Positions 9,354-17,987 of a stretch of DNA of 64,000 nucleotides are shown here, in pieces. Source of the DNA: Ktedonobacter racemifer DSM 44963 (GTDB lineage: Bacteria; Chloroflexota; Ktedonobacteria; Ktedonobacterales; Ktedonobacteraceae); contig NZ_ADVG01000002.1 in NCBI RefSeq assembly GCF_000178855.1, forward strand, positions 1,736,001 through 1,800,000. The letters run 5' to 3'. The translations under genes and the position numbers were made by a program. Numbering within the stretch: the stretch's first letter is position 1; every line of letters begins with the position of its first letter. The notes beneath the pieces were generated by a model. It saw only the letters and a program-made list of their open reading frames with translations. It did not search any database and was not told the origin of the DNA.

Positions 9354-10067
9354 TTAGACATCTTGTATGTCGATCAGCCCTTTTTTGATTGCATAGATCA
9401 CAATCTGAGAGCGATCATAAATGTTGAGCTTACGATAGATGTTGCTAATATGGTTGCGCACCGTCTTCTCGGTTACCGCTATGGCCTGCGCAATCTCTTT
9501 AGGCACCATCCCCCTGGCAATACGCAGCAATACCTCGATCTCTCGGCTCGTCAGCCCCTCGCCAATCGGCTCTTTCTCCACCAGCCCTTGCTCATAAAGC
9601 TGCATCATGCGCCTGGAGATACGTGATGTAATAACCTGCTCGCCTGCGTAGACTGCGCGAATGGCGGCTACGACCCCTTCAGCGGAGCTATCTTTCAAAA
9701 GGTAGCCACTCGCACCCGCGCTCAATCCCTCCAGAACGCGCTCATCAACTGTGTAAGCGGATAAGAGGATGACCCGGATCTGTGGCCACTCTTCCTTGAT
9801 GCGCCGTAGCGCCTCAATCCCATCCATACGCGGCATCTGCACATCCATTAAGAGGACATCCGGCTTGTACGTTTCAGCAAGTTCAAGCGCTTCGATGCCA
9901 TCACCAGCCTGCCCAACCACGCTAAAAAACCGTTCCTGCGCCAGCATGCCAGCGATACATTCTCGAAAGAGACGTTGATCATCGGCCACCAGGATACGAA
10001 TATATGTTCCCTTCTCCTCACTGCTCCGGCGTTTACTTCCAGGCTTCTCTTCTATTTGCAGCACCAT
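9354..10067 (-). CDS. NarL/FixJ-type response regulator (orphan)
   Basis: 237 aa. The receiver domain (about residues 24-140) has acidic DD at 29-30, phosphoacceptor D75 in LLMDVQMP and lysine in YLLKDSS. The C-terminal LuxR-type HTH covers LTSREIEVLLRIARG to VRNHISNIYRKL. The start ATG at 10067 has GGGAGGGTGTC in front; 21 extra bases upstream are also open. No histidine kinase gene is next to it, so the partner is elsewhere. The basic ~20-residue N-terminal extension is unusual. Confidence 0.9.
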   Translation of the reverse strand: MVLQIEEKPGSKRRSSEEKGTYIRILVADDQRLFRECIAGMLAQERFFSVVGQAGDGIEALELAETYKPDVLLMDVQMPRMDGIEALRRIKEEWPQIRVILLSAYTVDERVLEGLSAGASGYLLKDSSAEGVVAAIRAVYAGEQVITSRISRRMMQLYEQGLVEKEPIGEGLTSREIEVLLRIARGMVPKEIAQAIAVTEKTVRNHISNIYRKLNIYDRSQIVIYAIKKGLIDIQDV

Positions 10068-10273
10068 GACACCCTCCCATAACCACATTGCGATATATTT
10101 ACGCTATTAGCTTCATCTATCAATATGCCCTACAACATGTAGAACGCGCAAGCTCCTTTTAGCTGGCAAAATGGTAAAGATTTTTGCTTTCGTGGCTAAA
10201 TTCCTTAACCGTACATATGCCTATAAATCAATATCCTAGATAATAATACATCCTATTGCTCTTTTTACCAACA

Positions 10274-10323
10274 ATCATGCAGGTGCATTCTCGCAGCCTA
10301 TTGCGAGAATGCACCTGCATGAT
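10274..10323. terminator. Long perfect hairpin, 22-bp stem
   Basis: The arms 10274-10295 and 10302-10323 are exact reverse complements around GCCTAT. It sits in the 430-bp gap between the divergent regulator and ribokinase genes, so it does not follow either gene's 3' end, which is unusual for a terminator. The rest of the gap is AT-rich, with no gene seen. Confidence 0.75.
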
Positions 10324-10499
10324 GTATGCTCTCAGTGGATGTTCATCAGTACCAATAGCGCTTACCATACTTTTGGGACTATCCCCTCGCCACGCCCCAC
10401 ATAGCTTCTCGCGATATGCACCTGGGCTATAACAAGAGAGTTCTGCTTTCCCGCAGGTCATACTGGCATGGCAGTAATGTACACAGGAGAACATTCGTT

Positions 10500-11450
10500 A
10501 TGCAACCAAAAAACATCCTGGTAGTCGGTAGCCTGAATATGGATCAGGTTGTACGAGTTCCACATATCCCGCGTATGGGTGAGACGCTTTTGGCGGAGAA
10601 CTCGTTAAAATTTGTTCCCGGCGGCAAAGGAGCAAACCAGGCTGTAGCTATAGCTCGCATGGGAGCCTCGGTTACCATGGCTGGCCGCGTTGGCATCGAC
10701 TCCTTCGGAGACCGCTTACTAGACGCGATGCGCACCGAAGGTATCGACACACAACTTATTGTTCGAGATAAGGAAGAGAACACTGGGACTGCGTTCATCT
10801 TTCTCTCGCATGAGGGGGATAATGCGATTGTCGTAGCCGGGGGAACAAATATGCTGGTCGGAGAAGATGAAGCGCACATGCAGCAGATTCATGCGGCCCT
10901 GGCTTCAGCGCAAGCCCTGGTGCTTCAGCTTGAGATTCCCCTCGCAACCGTAACCAGCCTGATTGAGAAAGCCGATACCCTTGGCGTCCCAGTGACGCTC
11001 AATCTGGCACCCGCGCAGGCGCTCTCCCGTGATCTCTTGCGCAAAGTCACTGTGCTCGTGCTCAACGAAACTGAAGCCACACAACTCAGTGGGCAGCAGG
11101 TACATAGTGTTGAGGATGCGCGCATCGTCGCGACCATCCTGCACGGCTATGGTATTCAAACCGTAGTGATCACGCTTGGTGCACGGGGGGCCATGCTCGT
11201 GACACGCGACACCACTGGACAATCACGCTGTATCTACCAGGCCTCTCCCAAAGTTCAGCCAGTGGATACCACGGCGGCGGGAGACTGCTTCGTGGGCGCG
11301 CTCACCGTTGCTCTCAGTGAGGGGCAGCGCGCCGAGGATGCCCTACGCTTCGCGGTCTATGCGGCATCCCTCAAAATCGCACGCTTCGGCGCGCAAAGTG
11401 GAATACCCTATCGGGAGGAAGTTCTTGCATCGTATCATTCTGGACACTGA
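10500..11450 (+). CDS. rbsK: Ribokinase (PfkB family)
   Basis: 316 aa, family length. It phosphorylates ribose (or a related sugar) with ATP. Motifs are the N-terminal sugar-binding NMDQVVRVPHIPRMGETL, GGKGANQAVAIARMGA, and the C-terminal anion hole / catalytic base DTTAAGDCFVGAL. ATG 10500 has CAGGAGA upstream; an upstream ATG at 10416 lacks support. Its last 26 bases overlap the start of the nucleoside hydrolase, implying coupled translation: the hydrolase would release ribose that this kinase traps. Confidence 0.9.
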   Translation: MQPKNILVVGSLNMDQVVRVPHIPRMGETLLAENSLKFVPGGKGANQAVAIARMGASVTMAGRVGIDSFGDRLLDAMRTEGIDTQLIVRDKEENTGTAFIFLSHEGDNAIVVAGGTNMLVGEDEAHMQQIHAALASAQALVLQLEIPLATVTSLIEKADTLGVPVTLNLAPAQALSRDLLRKVTVLVLNETEATQLSGQQVHSVEDARIVATILHGYGIQTVVITLGARGAMLVTRDTTGQSRCIYQASPKVQPVDTTAAGDCFVGALTVALSEGQRAEDALRFAVYAASLKIARFGAQSGIPYREEVLASYHSGH

Positions 11451-12357
11451 TCCCGGCATCGATGATGCCCTCGCGCTCTTTTTAGCTCTGGCCTCGCCTG
11501 AAATACAGCTTGAGGCTTTGACCACTGTATGCGGAAACGTCAATCTTGACCACACGACGCGCAATGCTCTGGCGTTACTCTCCCTGGCCGGACGAGAAGA
11601 TATCCCCGTCGCGGCAGGCGCGTCACGCCCTCTCATCCTTCCACACGGGGATGCGGCGTCCGTTCATGGGCAGAACGGTCTGGGTCAACTTCAGCTTCCT
11701 GAACCACACATCGCACCCCACCCTCAGCATGCGGCCGACCTTATCATCGAGAGGGTCATGCAGGCACCCGGCGAGATTACGCTTGTGGCCATTGGGCCAC
11801 TGACCAACCTGGCCCTGGCCTTGCGCAAAGAGCCCCGTATCGCGCGTGCAGTGCGCGAGGTGTATATCATGGGGGGCGCACTGCGCGTCCCTGGCAACGT
11901 CACGCCTGCCGCTGAGTTTAACATCTATTGTGATCCGCATGCAGCCCATGTGGTCTTTCACGCGGGCTGGCCACTACGCATTGTCAGCCTGGATGTGACC
12001 CACCAGGTAAGCCTGACCCCCGAAGATTTTGCGCAATTGGCGACCTCCCTGGATGGCTCGGTGAAGCACGCGATCTTACAGATGACGGACTTCTACTTCA
12101 ACGTCTTCCAGGCAGAGATAGCGACCAAAGCATTCCATATGCATGATCCGCTCTGCCTCGCCGCAACATTCCGCCCTGATCTTATAACCTGGCAGCCGGC
12201 CTACGTTGATGTGGAACTTCAGGGCGCACTGACCCTGGGTGAGACGGTCGCCGACTTTAAACGGCACACGCAGGCCAACATACAAGCACCAGTCGCCGTC
12301 GACGCAGCAGGCTTTCGCACCCTCTTCCTCGAGCGCATCGGACAAGCCTATCCCTAA
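11425..12357 (+). CDS. Inosine/uridine-preferring nucleoside hydrolase
   Basis: About 310 aa. It cleaves N-ribosidic bonds to give base and ribose. The Ca-binding N-terminal motif DTDPGIDDAL is intact, with NVNLDHTTRNA, MGGALRVPGN and HDPLC supplying later active-site residues. ATG codons upstream fall in a frame inside rbsK; the likely start is TTG 11425, which has GGGAGGAA 5 bases upstream and places the DTDPGIDD motif at the usual position. The overlap with rbsK supports a salvage pair. Confidence 0.88.
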   Translation: MHRIILDTDPGIDDALALFLALASPEIQLEALTTVCGNVNLDHTTRNALALLSLAGREDIPVAAGASRPLILPHGDAASVHGQNGLGQLQLPEPHIAPHPQHAADLIIERVMQAPGEITLVAIGPLTNLALALRKEPRIARAVREVYIMGGALRVPGNVTPAAEFNIYCDPHAAHVVFHAGWPLRIVSLDVTHQVSLTPEDFAQLATSLDGSVKHAILQMTDFYFNVFQAEIATKAFHMHDPLCLAATFRPDLITWQPAYVDVELQGALTLGETVADFKRHTQANIQAPVAVDAAGFRTLFLERIGQAYP

Positions 12358-12365
12358 GCGGGATT

Positions 12366-12424
12366 GCAAAGGGCGAGGCCCTTTGCCGGGTGTGGGGTGT
12401 CCCCACCAACCCTCTTTTTTCTTT
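12366..12424 (+). terminator. Terminator region of the ribokinase-hydrolase operon
   Basis: The stem GCAAAGGGC / GCCCTTTGC (loop GAG) at 12366-12386 is followed, after a G/C-rich stretch, by CTCTTTTTTCTTTT. Confidence 0.6.
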
Positions 12425-12452
12425 TGACAAAAAGGCTCCGATACAGTATATT
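12424..12452 (+). promoter_or_regulatory. Sigma-70-type promoter of the sufT-like gene
   Basis: TTGACA at 12424-12429 and TATATT at 12447-12452 are separated by exactly 17 bases, about 70 bp upstream of ATG 12521. Confidence 0.75.
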
Positions 12453-12520
12453 ACAGAAGAATATATTCCGACCTATTTACTCGGATTAAGAGGAGCCTAC
12501 CAGAAACAAAGGAGCCGATT

Positions 12521-12832
12521 ATGGCACAAATCAATGAAGCAGAAGTGATGGACGCCCTGCGTGAATGTTATGATCCAGAAATCCCGGTGAACATTGTTGA
12601 CCTGGGCCTGGTCTATGGCATTGATATACAAGAAGAAGATGCCAGCGTAAACGTAACGATGACTCTGACCGCTATCGGCTGCCCCATGGCTGGCGAGGTA
12701 ATAGAAGAAGTCGAGTCGCGCGTAAAGCAGGTCGAGAATGTACAGAACTGCAAGGTCGACCTGACCTTTGATCCTCCCTGGTCCCCTGAGCGTATGACAG
12801 AGGACGCAAAATGGGAACTGGGAATGATCTAG
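12521..12832 (+). CDS. SufT/MIP18-like iron-sulfur assembly factor (DUF59)
   Basis: 103 aa. This family helps mature Fe-S proteins. It shows the DUF59 signature RECYDPEIPVNIVDLGLVYG and TLTAIGCPMAGEV, with the conserved Cys in GCPMA, and VDLTFDPPWSPERM at the C-terminus. ATG 12521 follows AAAGGAGCCGATT. Single-gene transcript: a consensus promoter lies upstream and a 29-bp-stem palindrome downstream. No suf cluster is nearby. Confidence 0.9.
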   Translation: MAQINEAEVMDALRECYDPEIPVNIVDLGLVYGIDIQEEDASVNVTMTLTAIGCPMAGEVIEEVESRVKQVENVQNCKVDLTFDPPWSPERMTEDAKWELGMI

Positions 12833-12839
12833 GAAATAT

Positions 12840-12897
12840 GCTAAAGGCAGAATGAGGCCAGGCGTCGCGCGACGCCTGGCCTCATTCTGCCTTTAGC
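12840..12897. terminator. Perfect loopless 58-bp palindrome
   Basis: 12840-12868 and 12869-12897 are exact reverse complements, 29 bases each with no spacer, starting GCTAAAGGCAGAATGAGG. It begins 7 bases after the sufT-like stop. Confidence 0.8.
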
Positions 12898-13023
12898 ACT
12901 ATTAGGCTTGGCACAATACGGGAAGAATGGTATGCTAGTGCATGATCTCGCTCTGTCTGGATCATGCATATTTTATTTTTTGCCCACTGTTTTATTTGTT
13001 CTATTACATCGGAGTTTTTACAT

Positions 13024-14277
13024 ATGCAGCATTGCCCCAACTGCGGCACACCACTACAAGCTATAGCAAAGTTCTGCCCTGGCTGTGGTCAGCAGGTTGC
13101 ACTGGCATCCAGTCCAGCACAGCAGCCTGCCAGTGATCTTCCTCCCGCGCCCCCTGCGCCCTCCGAACCAGCTATGCTTGCTGGCGAAAACTACGGCTCC
13201 TACGGCCCCGACGTGGTAGCCCCCACGGCACAATCCTCAGCACCTACCTCGTCGCCCGCCCACAGCATTTCCTCGCCTTACCATACACCTGTCTCTCACG
13301 CCGGGCAGACACCACCCATCACGCCTTACAGTGCCAATCCTTACGCTCCTCCCGTTGATCCAGCGGCAGGCCAGAGGACTCCAGGGATGTATACACCTCC
13401 TCCCTACATGCCTTATATCCCACCTACGCCTCCCGTTGCTGCCAGGAGGAAGCGTTCGCCCATATTACTCGTCCTCCTGGCCATTTTGCTCATCGTTGTC
13501 GTTGGCAGTGGTGTAAGTCTGATTTACTACGCGGGGGTTGCCCTACCAGCTCAGGCCAGCGCCCAGGCCACCAGTACCGCCCAGGCCGCGACCAACACGG
13601 CCAACACCCAGGCGACCGGCACCGCCCAGGCAATCACCAATGCCACCGCCACAGCCAATGCCCAGGCGACCGCGAGTGTGCAGCAAACGGCAACCACGCG
13701 CCAGACGATCTACTCCCAGGCGACCAGCGGCTCGCCCATCTTTCAGTCCTCTCTTTCCGGTCCAGATAGCGCAGGCTGGGAGACTTATGATGCCGTAGGG
13801 GGCGGAGGATGCTACTATAGCAATGGTGCCTTCCATGCCGATGTTCGGAATAAGAACTATTATGTCGCCTGCTTTGGACTCAACACCAATTACACAAATA
13901 TGGCCTTTGAGGTCAATATGACGATCCTGAAAGGTAATACAGGTGGGATGATCTTTCGCGGCAATAAGGGCTCATTAAAATTTTACTCCTTTGAGGTAGG
14001 AAGCGACGGCACGGTGGAACTTAATGCCACTCAGAGTGATGGCCACGCCCATAACCTTTTCTTTGATCACCCAAATGTTGTTAAAACAGGTATCGGGCAG
14101 GCAAATCTTGTAGATGTTATCGCACGTTCCAGCACAATATATTTCTATATCAATAAACAATACGTCGGCCAGGCCCAGGATACAGCCTATACCTCTGGCC
14201 AGATTGGCTTCATGTCTTTAGATAACTCTTCAGCGACTGATGTGGCCTACAAAAACGCTCGCGTCTGGCAGCTTTAG
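13024..14277 (+). CDS. Zinc-ribbon, single-pass membrane protein with extracellular lectin-like domain
   Basis: About 417 aa. Residues 1-25 form a zinc ribbon (CPNCGTPL ... CPGCGQQ). A Pro/Ser/Ala-rich cytoplasmic region follows, then one membrane helix (ILLVLLAILLIVVVGSGVSL), then an Ala/Thr repeat stalk built from AQATxTAQA units. The C-terminal ~185 residues resemble a concanavalin/LamG-like beta-sandwich (GGMIFRGNKGSLKFYSFEVG; ARVWQL end). ATG 13024 precedes the zinc ribbon and is preferred to 12964. The downstream gene encodes a paralogue without the zinc ribbon. Role unknown, likely surface sensing or adhesion. Confidence 0.8.
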   Translation: MQHCPNCGTPLQAIAKFCPGCGQQVALASSPAQQPASDLPPAPPAPSEPAMLAGENYGSYGPDVVAPTAQSSAPTSSPAHSISSPYHTPVSHAGQTPPITPYSANPYAPPVDPAAGQRTPGMYTPPPYMPYIPPTPPVAARRKRSPILLVLLAILLIVVVGSGVSLIYYAGVALPAQASAQATSTAQAATNTANTQATGTAQAITNATATANAQATASVQQTATTRQTIYSQATSGSPIFQSSLSGPDSAGWETYDAVGGGGCYYSNGAFHADVRNKNYYVACFGLNTNYTNMAFEVNMTILKGNTGGMIFRGNKGSLKFYSFEVGSDGTVELNATQSDGHAHNLFFDHPNVVKTGIGQANLVDVIARSSTIYFYINKQYVGQAQDTAYTSGQIGFMSLDNSSATDVAYKNARVWQL

Positions 14278-14383
14278 CGCCACAAAGAGGAGTGAACAAA
14301 CGAGACGCCAGGATTGGCTCCCAGCATCTCACAAGGCGCGTAAATCGACGCCAACGAAAGATAAGGAGGGATATTTATCACTC

Positions 14384-15466
14384 ATGCCTCATCTATCACC
14401 AGGCGAAACTCCGCATCAATCTGAGAATTCCAGGATCGCGCCAGCAGAGAATCAGCCGGGCAGTACATCCCCAGACACAACGACGCCCGCTGAGTTCGAA
14501 ACGCTCTCTCCCCAGGAGAAGCTCTTTGCCGCGCGCCTAGTAGAATTAGATCTCAAGCGCCAGCGACTCCTGAAAGCCCAGCAATTGCAGGATCGGATGC
14601 GCCTACTCGTCTTCGCCCTGGCGACTGTCTTGATCGTTAGCGGCTTCGGCTTTATTATCTACAGTACCAGCGTCGACTATCGTCATTCCACACATGCGTT
14701 TGCCACTGTACAGGCACAGTGGACACAAAATGTCGTTAACACCGCCCAGGCGCGCTCGCAGGGAACAGCAAACGCCATCAATACCGTCCAGGCCAATATT
14801 AACGCCACCGCCACCGCCCAGGATGAAAATCAGGCGCAGGCGACCACAACCATTGAAGATATGACCGCCACGGCGACCGCACTCGAAGGCATCCTCACCG
14901 ACGCAACCAAGAAAAATCCCGACCTGAACGATTCCTTAAGTGATCGCACCGGTGATGGGAAATGGGATATTGGCGGTAACAGCACCACGGGTTGTGCCTT
15001 CACTAGCAGTGGTTATCACGCCTTCGTGGCCAAACGGGGCTATATCCAGCCCTGCCTCTCGCAGGCGAAGACCTACGCCGATGCCGTCTATTCAGCCCAG
15101 GTCACCATCAATACAGGCAACGCCGACCACGCCGGGCTGCTTTTCCGCGTCGACAGTACAGGCAACCAGTACTACTTTTTTAGCATTGGCATGGATGGAA
15201 CCTACAGCCTCGACCTCTACCAGGAGTCGGGACAGGGGCAGAACCTGCTCAATGGGCGCAGCTCGGACATTACACAGGGGCTAGGGCAGAGCAATCAGCT
15301 CGTCGTGCTCGCCCAGGGCACAACCTTCTACCTCTTCGCAAACGACACCTTCCTTGGAGGTGCCAGAGATAGCACACTGAAATCAGGGCGCCTGGGCGTG
15401 GCCGTCGCTCAATCAGGTATCCCCATCGACGCCAGTTTCAGCAATGTCAAGGTGTGGAAACTTTAA
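14384..15466 (+). CDS. Single-pass membrane protein, paralogue of the preceding gene
   Basis: About 360 aa. It has a cytoplasmic N-terminus with a charged helix (LVELDLKRQRLLKAQQLQ), a membrane helix LLVFALATVLIVSGFGFIIY, an Ala/Thr/Asn-rich stalk and a beta-sandwich C-terminus (GLLFRVDSTGNQYYFFSIG; NVKVWKL). The last ~180 residues align with the neighbour upstream, so this is a tandem duplication with changed N-terminus. ATG 14384 follows AAGGAGGG; earlier codons overlap the neighbour's 3' end. The transcription terminator overlaps the stop codon. Confidence 0.75.
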   Translation: MPHLSPGETPHQSENSRIAPAENQPGSTSPDTTTPAEFETLSPQEKLFAARLVELDLKRQRLLKAQQLQDRMRLLVFALATVLIVSGFGFIIYSTSVDYRHSTHAFATVQAQWTQNVVNTAQARSQGTANAINTVQANINATATAQDENQAQATTTIEDMTATATALEGILTDATKKNPDLNDSLSDRTGDGKWDIGGNSTTGCAFTSSGYHAFVAKRGYIQPCLSQAKTYADAVYSAQVTINTGNADHAGLLFRVDSTGNQYYFFSIGMDGTYSLDLYQESGQGQNLLNGRSSDITQGLGQSNQLVVLAQGTTFYLFANDTFLGGARDSTLKSGRLGVAVAQSGIPIDASFSNVKVWKL

Positions 15467-15481
15467 GCCAATCCACACCTT
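15449..15481 (+). terminator. Hairpin overlapping the end of the upstream gene
   Basis: AAGGTGTGGA and TCCACACCTT are complementary arms; the left arm lies inside the last codons of the preceding gene. Confidence 0.55.
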
Positions 15482-15575
15482 GACAAAGCGCAAGCAAACT
15501 GTTACCCTTGTACTTAAGTATAGAATCGGTGACAGATCTGTTTTACCAGGCAATATATAAACATAACATAACGGC

Positions 15576-15800
15576 TATGATTGGGACAAGTAGCCTGCGC
15601 CACCTTTCAGAGAGCTGCGGTTTGGTGCAACGCAGTAGTGAGCAGCGGTGAAATCCACCCAGGAGCCTGCGCGAAGAGCGCTCACGGTTCGCCCCCGTTA
15701 CCTGGCCAGAACGAGGTTCACTTTCGCTTGAACGAACAAAGGTGGTACCACGATAACGCTGTAAAGTCGTCGTCGTCCTTGTAGGACACGGCGTTTTTTT
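15576..15800 (+). ncRNA. T-box riboswitch leader of serS
   Basis: T-box leaders bind uncharged tRNA and switch a terminator off. Seen here: the Stem I features GGGACAAGTAGCC and CAGAGAGCTGCGG, then GGTGAAATCCACCCAGGAGC, in which the specifier reads TCC (15654-15656), a serine codon. The T-box/antiterminator bulge AGGTGGTACCACG follows at about 15741. A terminator pairs AACGCTGT with ACACGGCGTT and ends in seven T (about 15759-15797). The serine specifier matches the downstream gene. Confidence 0.93.
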
Positions 15801-15840
15801 ATTGTTCGCATATACGCCGCCATAGATAGAGGAGGAGATC

Positions 15841-17127
15841 ATGCTCGATCTCACGTTTATCCGCACCAACACTGACGCGGTCAAAGAGGCCGCGCGCCTG
15901 AAGAATAATCCTATCGATATCAATGCCCTCCTGGAGCTTGATCGGCGCGTCGTCTCGCTTCAGCAAGAGGTCGAGGAGGCCCGTGCTCAGCAGAACGCTC
16001 TCTCGAAAAAAATTCAGCAGGCCGCGAAAGAGAAAAACGTCGAGCTGCGCAACCAGTATATCGCCCAGGGCAAACAACTCTCGGAAGCTATCAAGGAGAA
16101 AGAGCCGCTCCTGGCCCAGCTTCAGGAGGAGCGCTATCAGCAGCTCCTGCTCGTACCCAATATTCCCGATCCTAGCACGCCTGTGGGCAAAGATGAAGAC
16201 GACAATGTGCCCATTAAGTATTGGGGTGAGAAGCCGAACTTTGCATTCCCCGCGCTCGACCATTATGACCTGATGCAGAAACTCGAGATGGTGGATATTG
16301 AACGTGCCGTCAAGGTGGCTGGCAGCCGCAGCTATTCGCTCAAAGGCGCTGCCGCGCGCCTGGAGCTAGCACTGATGAACTTCGCCTTCGACCGCCTGTC
16401 GCGCAAGGGCTATACTCCCATTATCGTACCCTCGATGGCCCGCGACTTCGCCTTTGTCGGCAATGGTCAGTTCCCCAAGGGCCGCGACCAGGTCTACGAG
16501 ATCGAAGGACAGGACCTCTTCCTGGTGGGTACCGCCGAGGTCTCGATCACCGGCATGTACAAGGATGAAATTCTCAAGGCCGAGGAGCTACCGCTGACTT
16601 ACGTAGGTTACAGCCCCTGCTTCCGCCAGGAGGCCGGCACCTATGGCAAGGATACGCGTGGTGTCTTCCGCATTCATCAGTTCAACAAGGTAGAGCAGTA
16701 TATTATCTGTGAAGCCGACCATGCGGTCTCGGTCCAGTGGTTTGAGGAGCTTGAGCGCAACGCGGAGGAGCTCATTCAGGCCCTGGAGCTGCCGTACCGT
16801 ATTGTCAACGTCTGCACAGGCGATATGGGTGATGGCAAGGTTGGTATGCACGATATCGAATGCTGGGTTCCCAGCGAGAATCGCTATCGCGAGACCCACT
16901 CGTGCTCGTACTTCCACGATTGGCAGGCTCGTCGCGCTAATATTCGCTATCGCGATGCCGAGGGCAAGGTCCGCTTCGTACACACGCTCAATAATACGGC
17001 CATCGCCTCGCCCCGCATCCTGATTCCGCTGATCGAGAATCACCAGCAGCCAGACGGCAGTGTGCGTATCCCCGAGGCACTGCGCCCCTACATGGGTGGG
17101 CAGGACTACATTCGCCCGCGCCAGTAG
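15841..17127 (+). CDS. serS: Seryl-tRNA synthetase
   Basis: 428 aa, family length. It charges tRNA-Ser. The N-terminal coiled-coil arm covers residues ~30-100 (VVSLQQEVEEARAQQNALSK). The class II core has motif 2 YSPCFRQEAGTYGKDTRG and motif 3 NNTAIASPRILIPLIENHQ. ATG 15841 follows AGAGGAGGAGATC. Expression is expected to depend on the serine T-box upstream. It ends 18 bp before a hairpin shared with the converging gene fragment. Confidence 0.97.
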   Translation: MLDLTFIRTNTDAVKEAARLKNNPIDINALLELDRRVVSLQQEVEEARAQQNALSKKIQQAAKEKNVELRNQYIAQGKQLSEAIKEKEPLLAQLQEERYQQLLLVPNIPDPSTPVGKDEDDNVPIKYWGEKPNFAFPALDHYDLMQKLEMVDIERAVKVAGSRSYSLKGAAARLELALMNFAFDRLSRKGYTPIIVPSMARDFAFVGNGQFPKGRDQVYEIEGQDLFLVGTAEVSITGMYKDEILKAEELPLTYVGYSPCFRQEAGTYGKDTRGVFRIHQFNKVEQYIICEADHAVSVQWFEELERNAEELIQALELPYRIVNVCTGDMGDGKVGMHDIECWVPSENRYRETHSCSYFHDWQARRANIRYRDAEGKVRFVHTLNNTAIASPRILIPLIENHQQPDGSVRIPEALRPYMGGQDYIRPRQ

Positions 17128-17144
17128 AGCAAACGCCACAGCCA

Positions 17145-17177
17145 GAGCAGGTCTAGGCATATCGTTCAGACCTGCTC
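17145..17177. terminator. Hairpin between serS and the converging gene fragment
   Basis: GAGCAGGTCT and AGACCTGCTC pair across a 13-base loop; it sits between the two converging 3' ends. Confidence 0.6.
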
Positions 17178-17554
17178 TACGGCTCCTCTTCAAGCCACAA
17201 AATCTCCCCGCGCACACTCGTAGCCTCATCATCAATAGAGAGCATCCCTACACTCCGCCTGGGCTGACTACGCCGCTCATTCGCGCTCCCAGGATTAAAC
17301 AGGAGAAGACCCTCATGCTCCTCATTATATGGAATATGACTGTGGCCAAAGACCACCACCCGCGCCTGGGGAAACTCCCGCTGCGCGTTGCGCGCATAGT
17401 GTTTTCGCTCGCCCAGAATATGCACAATACCAATGCGGCAGAAACTCACGAGTATCTCACGCTTGATCGGCAGAGCCATTACGACATCATCCCGCTCCAC
17501 GTTTCCCTGCACCGCAATCACGGGAGCAATCGTCTCCAGCTCCGAGAGTACGGC
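17177..17554 (-). pseudogene. C-terminal part of a metallophosphoesterase split by the island
   Basis: Encodes AVLSELETIAPVIAVQGNV onward, including GHSHIP and LLFNPGS, i.e. the second half of a YfcE/MJ0936-type phosphodiesterase. The metal-binding N-terminus (GVISDTH, HAGDL) is absent. The frame stays open to 17578, but those codons are element sequence. The missing N-terminal 42 residues are encoded at 35215-35340 on the same strand; joined at the shared CAG the product is 167 aa, the length of the intact paralogue at 17988-18494. About 60% of residues match that paralogue by eye. Confidence 0.85.
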
Positions 17555-17575
17555 CAGTACAGTATAACCTAGTTC
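17540..17575. other. Left attachment site (attL) of the island
   Basis: Host gene sequence ends at 17554 (GAGAGTACGGC) and CAG follows at 17555-17557; from 17558 the sequence no longer matches the phosphoesterase family. The same CAG occurs at the right end (35215-35217). A short identical core is typical of serine integrase crossovers. Confidence 0.75.
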
Positions 17576-17987
17576 CAATCTCAGGACAATCGATGAAAGA
17601 AATCATTATGGCAATACGCGTGCTGCTTCGTGAGGAGCGTAAGGACGTTAAGACAACGTTACACGCAACCATGTAACAATGTGAGAAGATATTCACGGCA
17701 CCAGGGAGTACACCTGTGTTCCCTGGTTTCTTTTTCCTTTGCGCCTATAACATACGATCTACTTAGGCTTTTTTGTAGCGCGGCCTCACCTCCACCGCGC
17801 CCCTGGTTGTTCCTTTCGCGCTTTCCTCCCACGTTGTTGGCACCCCCACATTTTCACACCCGAACGTTTCAGTAAAACCCCAAAGTAAGCGAATCGCCCA
17901 AGGGTTTAACCCGCTTGCGAGGTAAGCCAGATAGCACATTCCCAGGCTGGGACTATTGAAAAGAAGCTATAGAAATTATCTCGCCAT
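17558..17987. other. Left end of the island, no gene seen
   Basis: No convincing ORF. CCAGGGA / TCCCTGG-type dyad at about 17701-17727 followed by TTTCTTTTT looks like a plus-strand terminator; a closely similar one lies at 18651-18685. The motif GGGTTTAACCC with GGTAAGC downstream (17902-17928) recurs elsewhere in the island. Confidence 0.5.
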
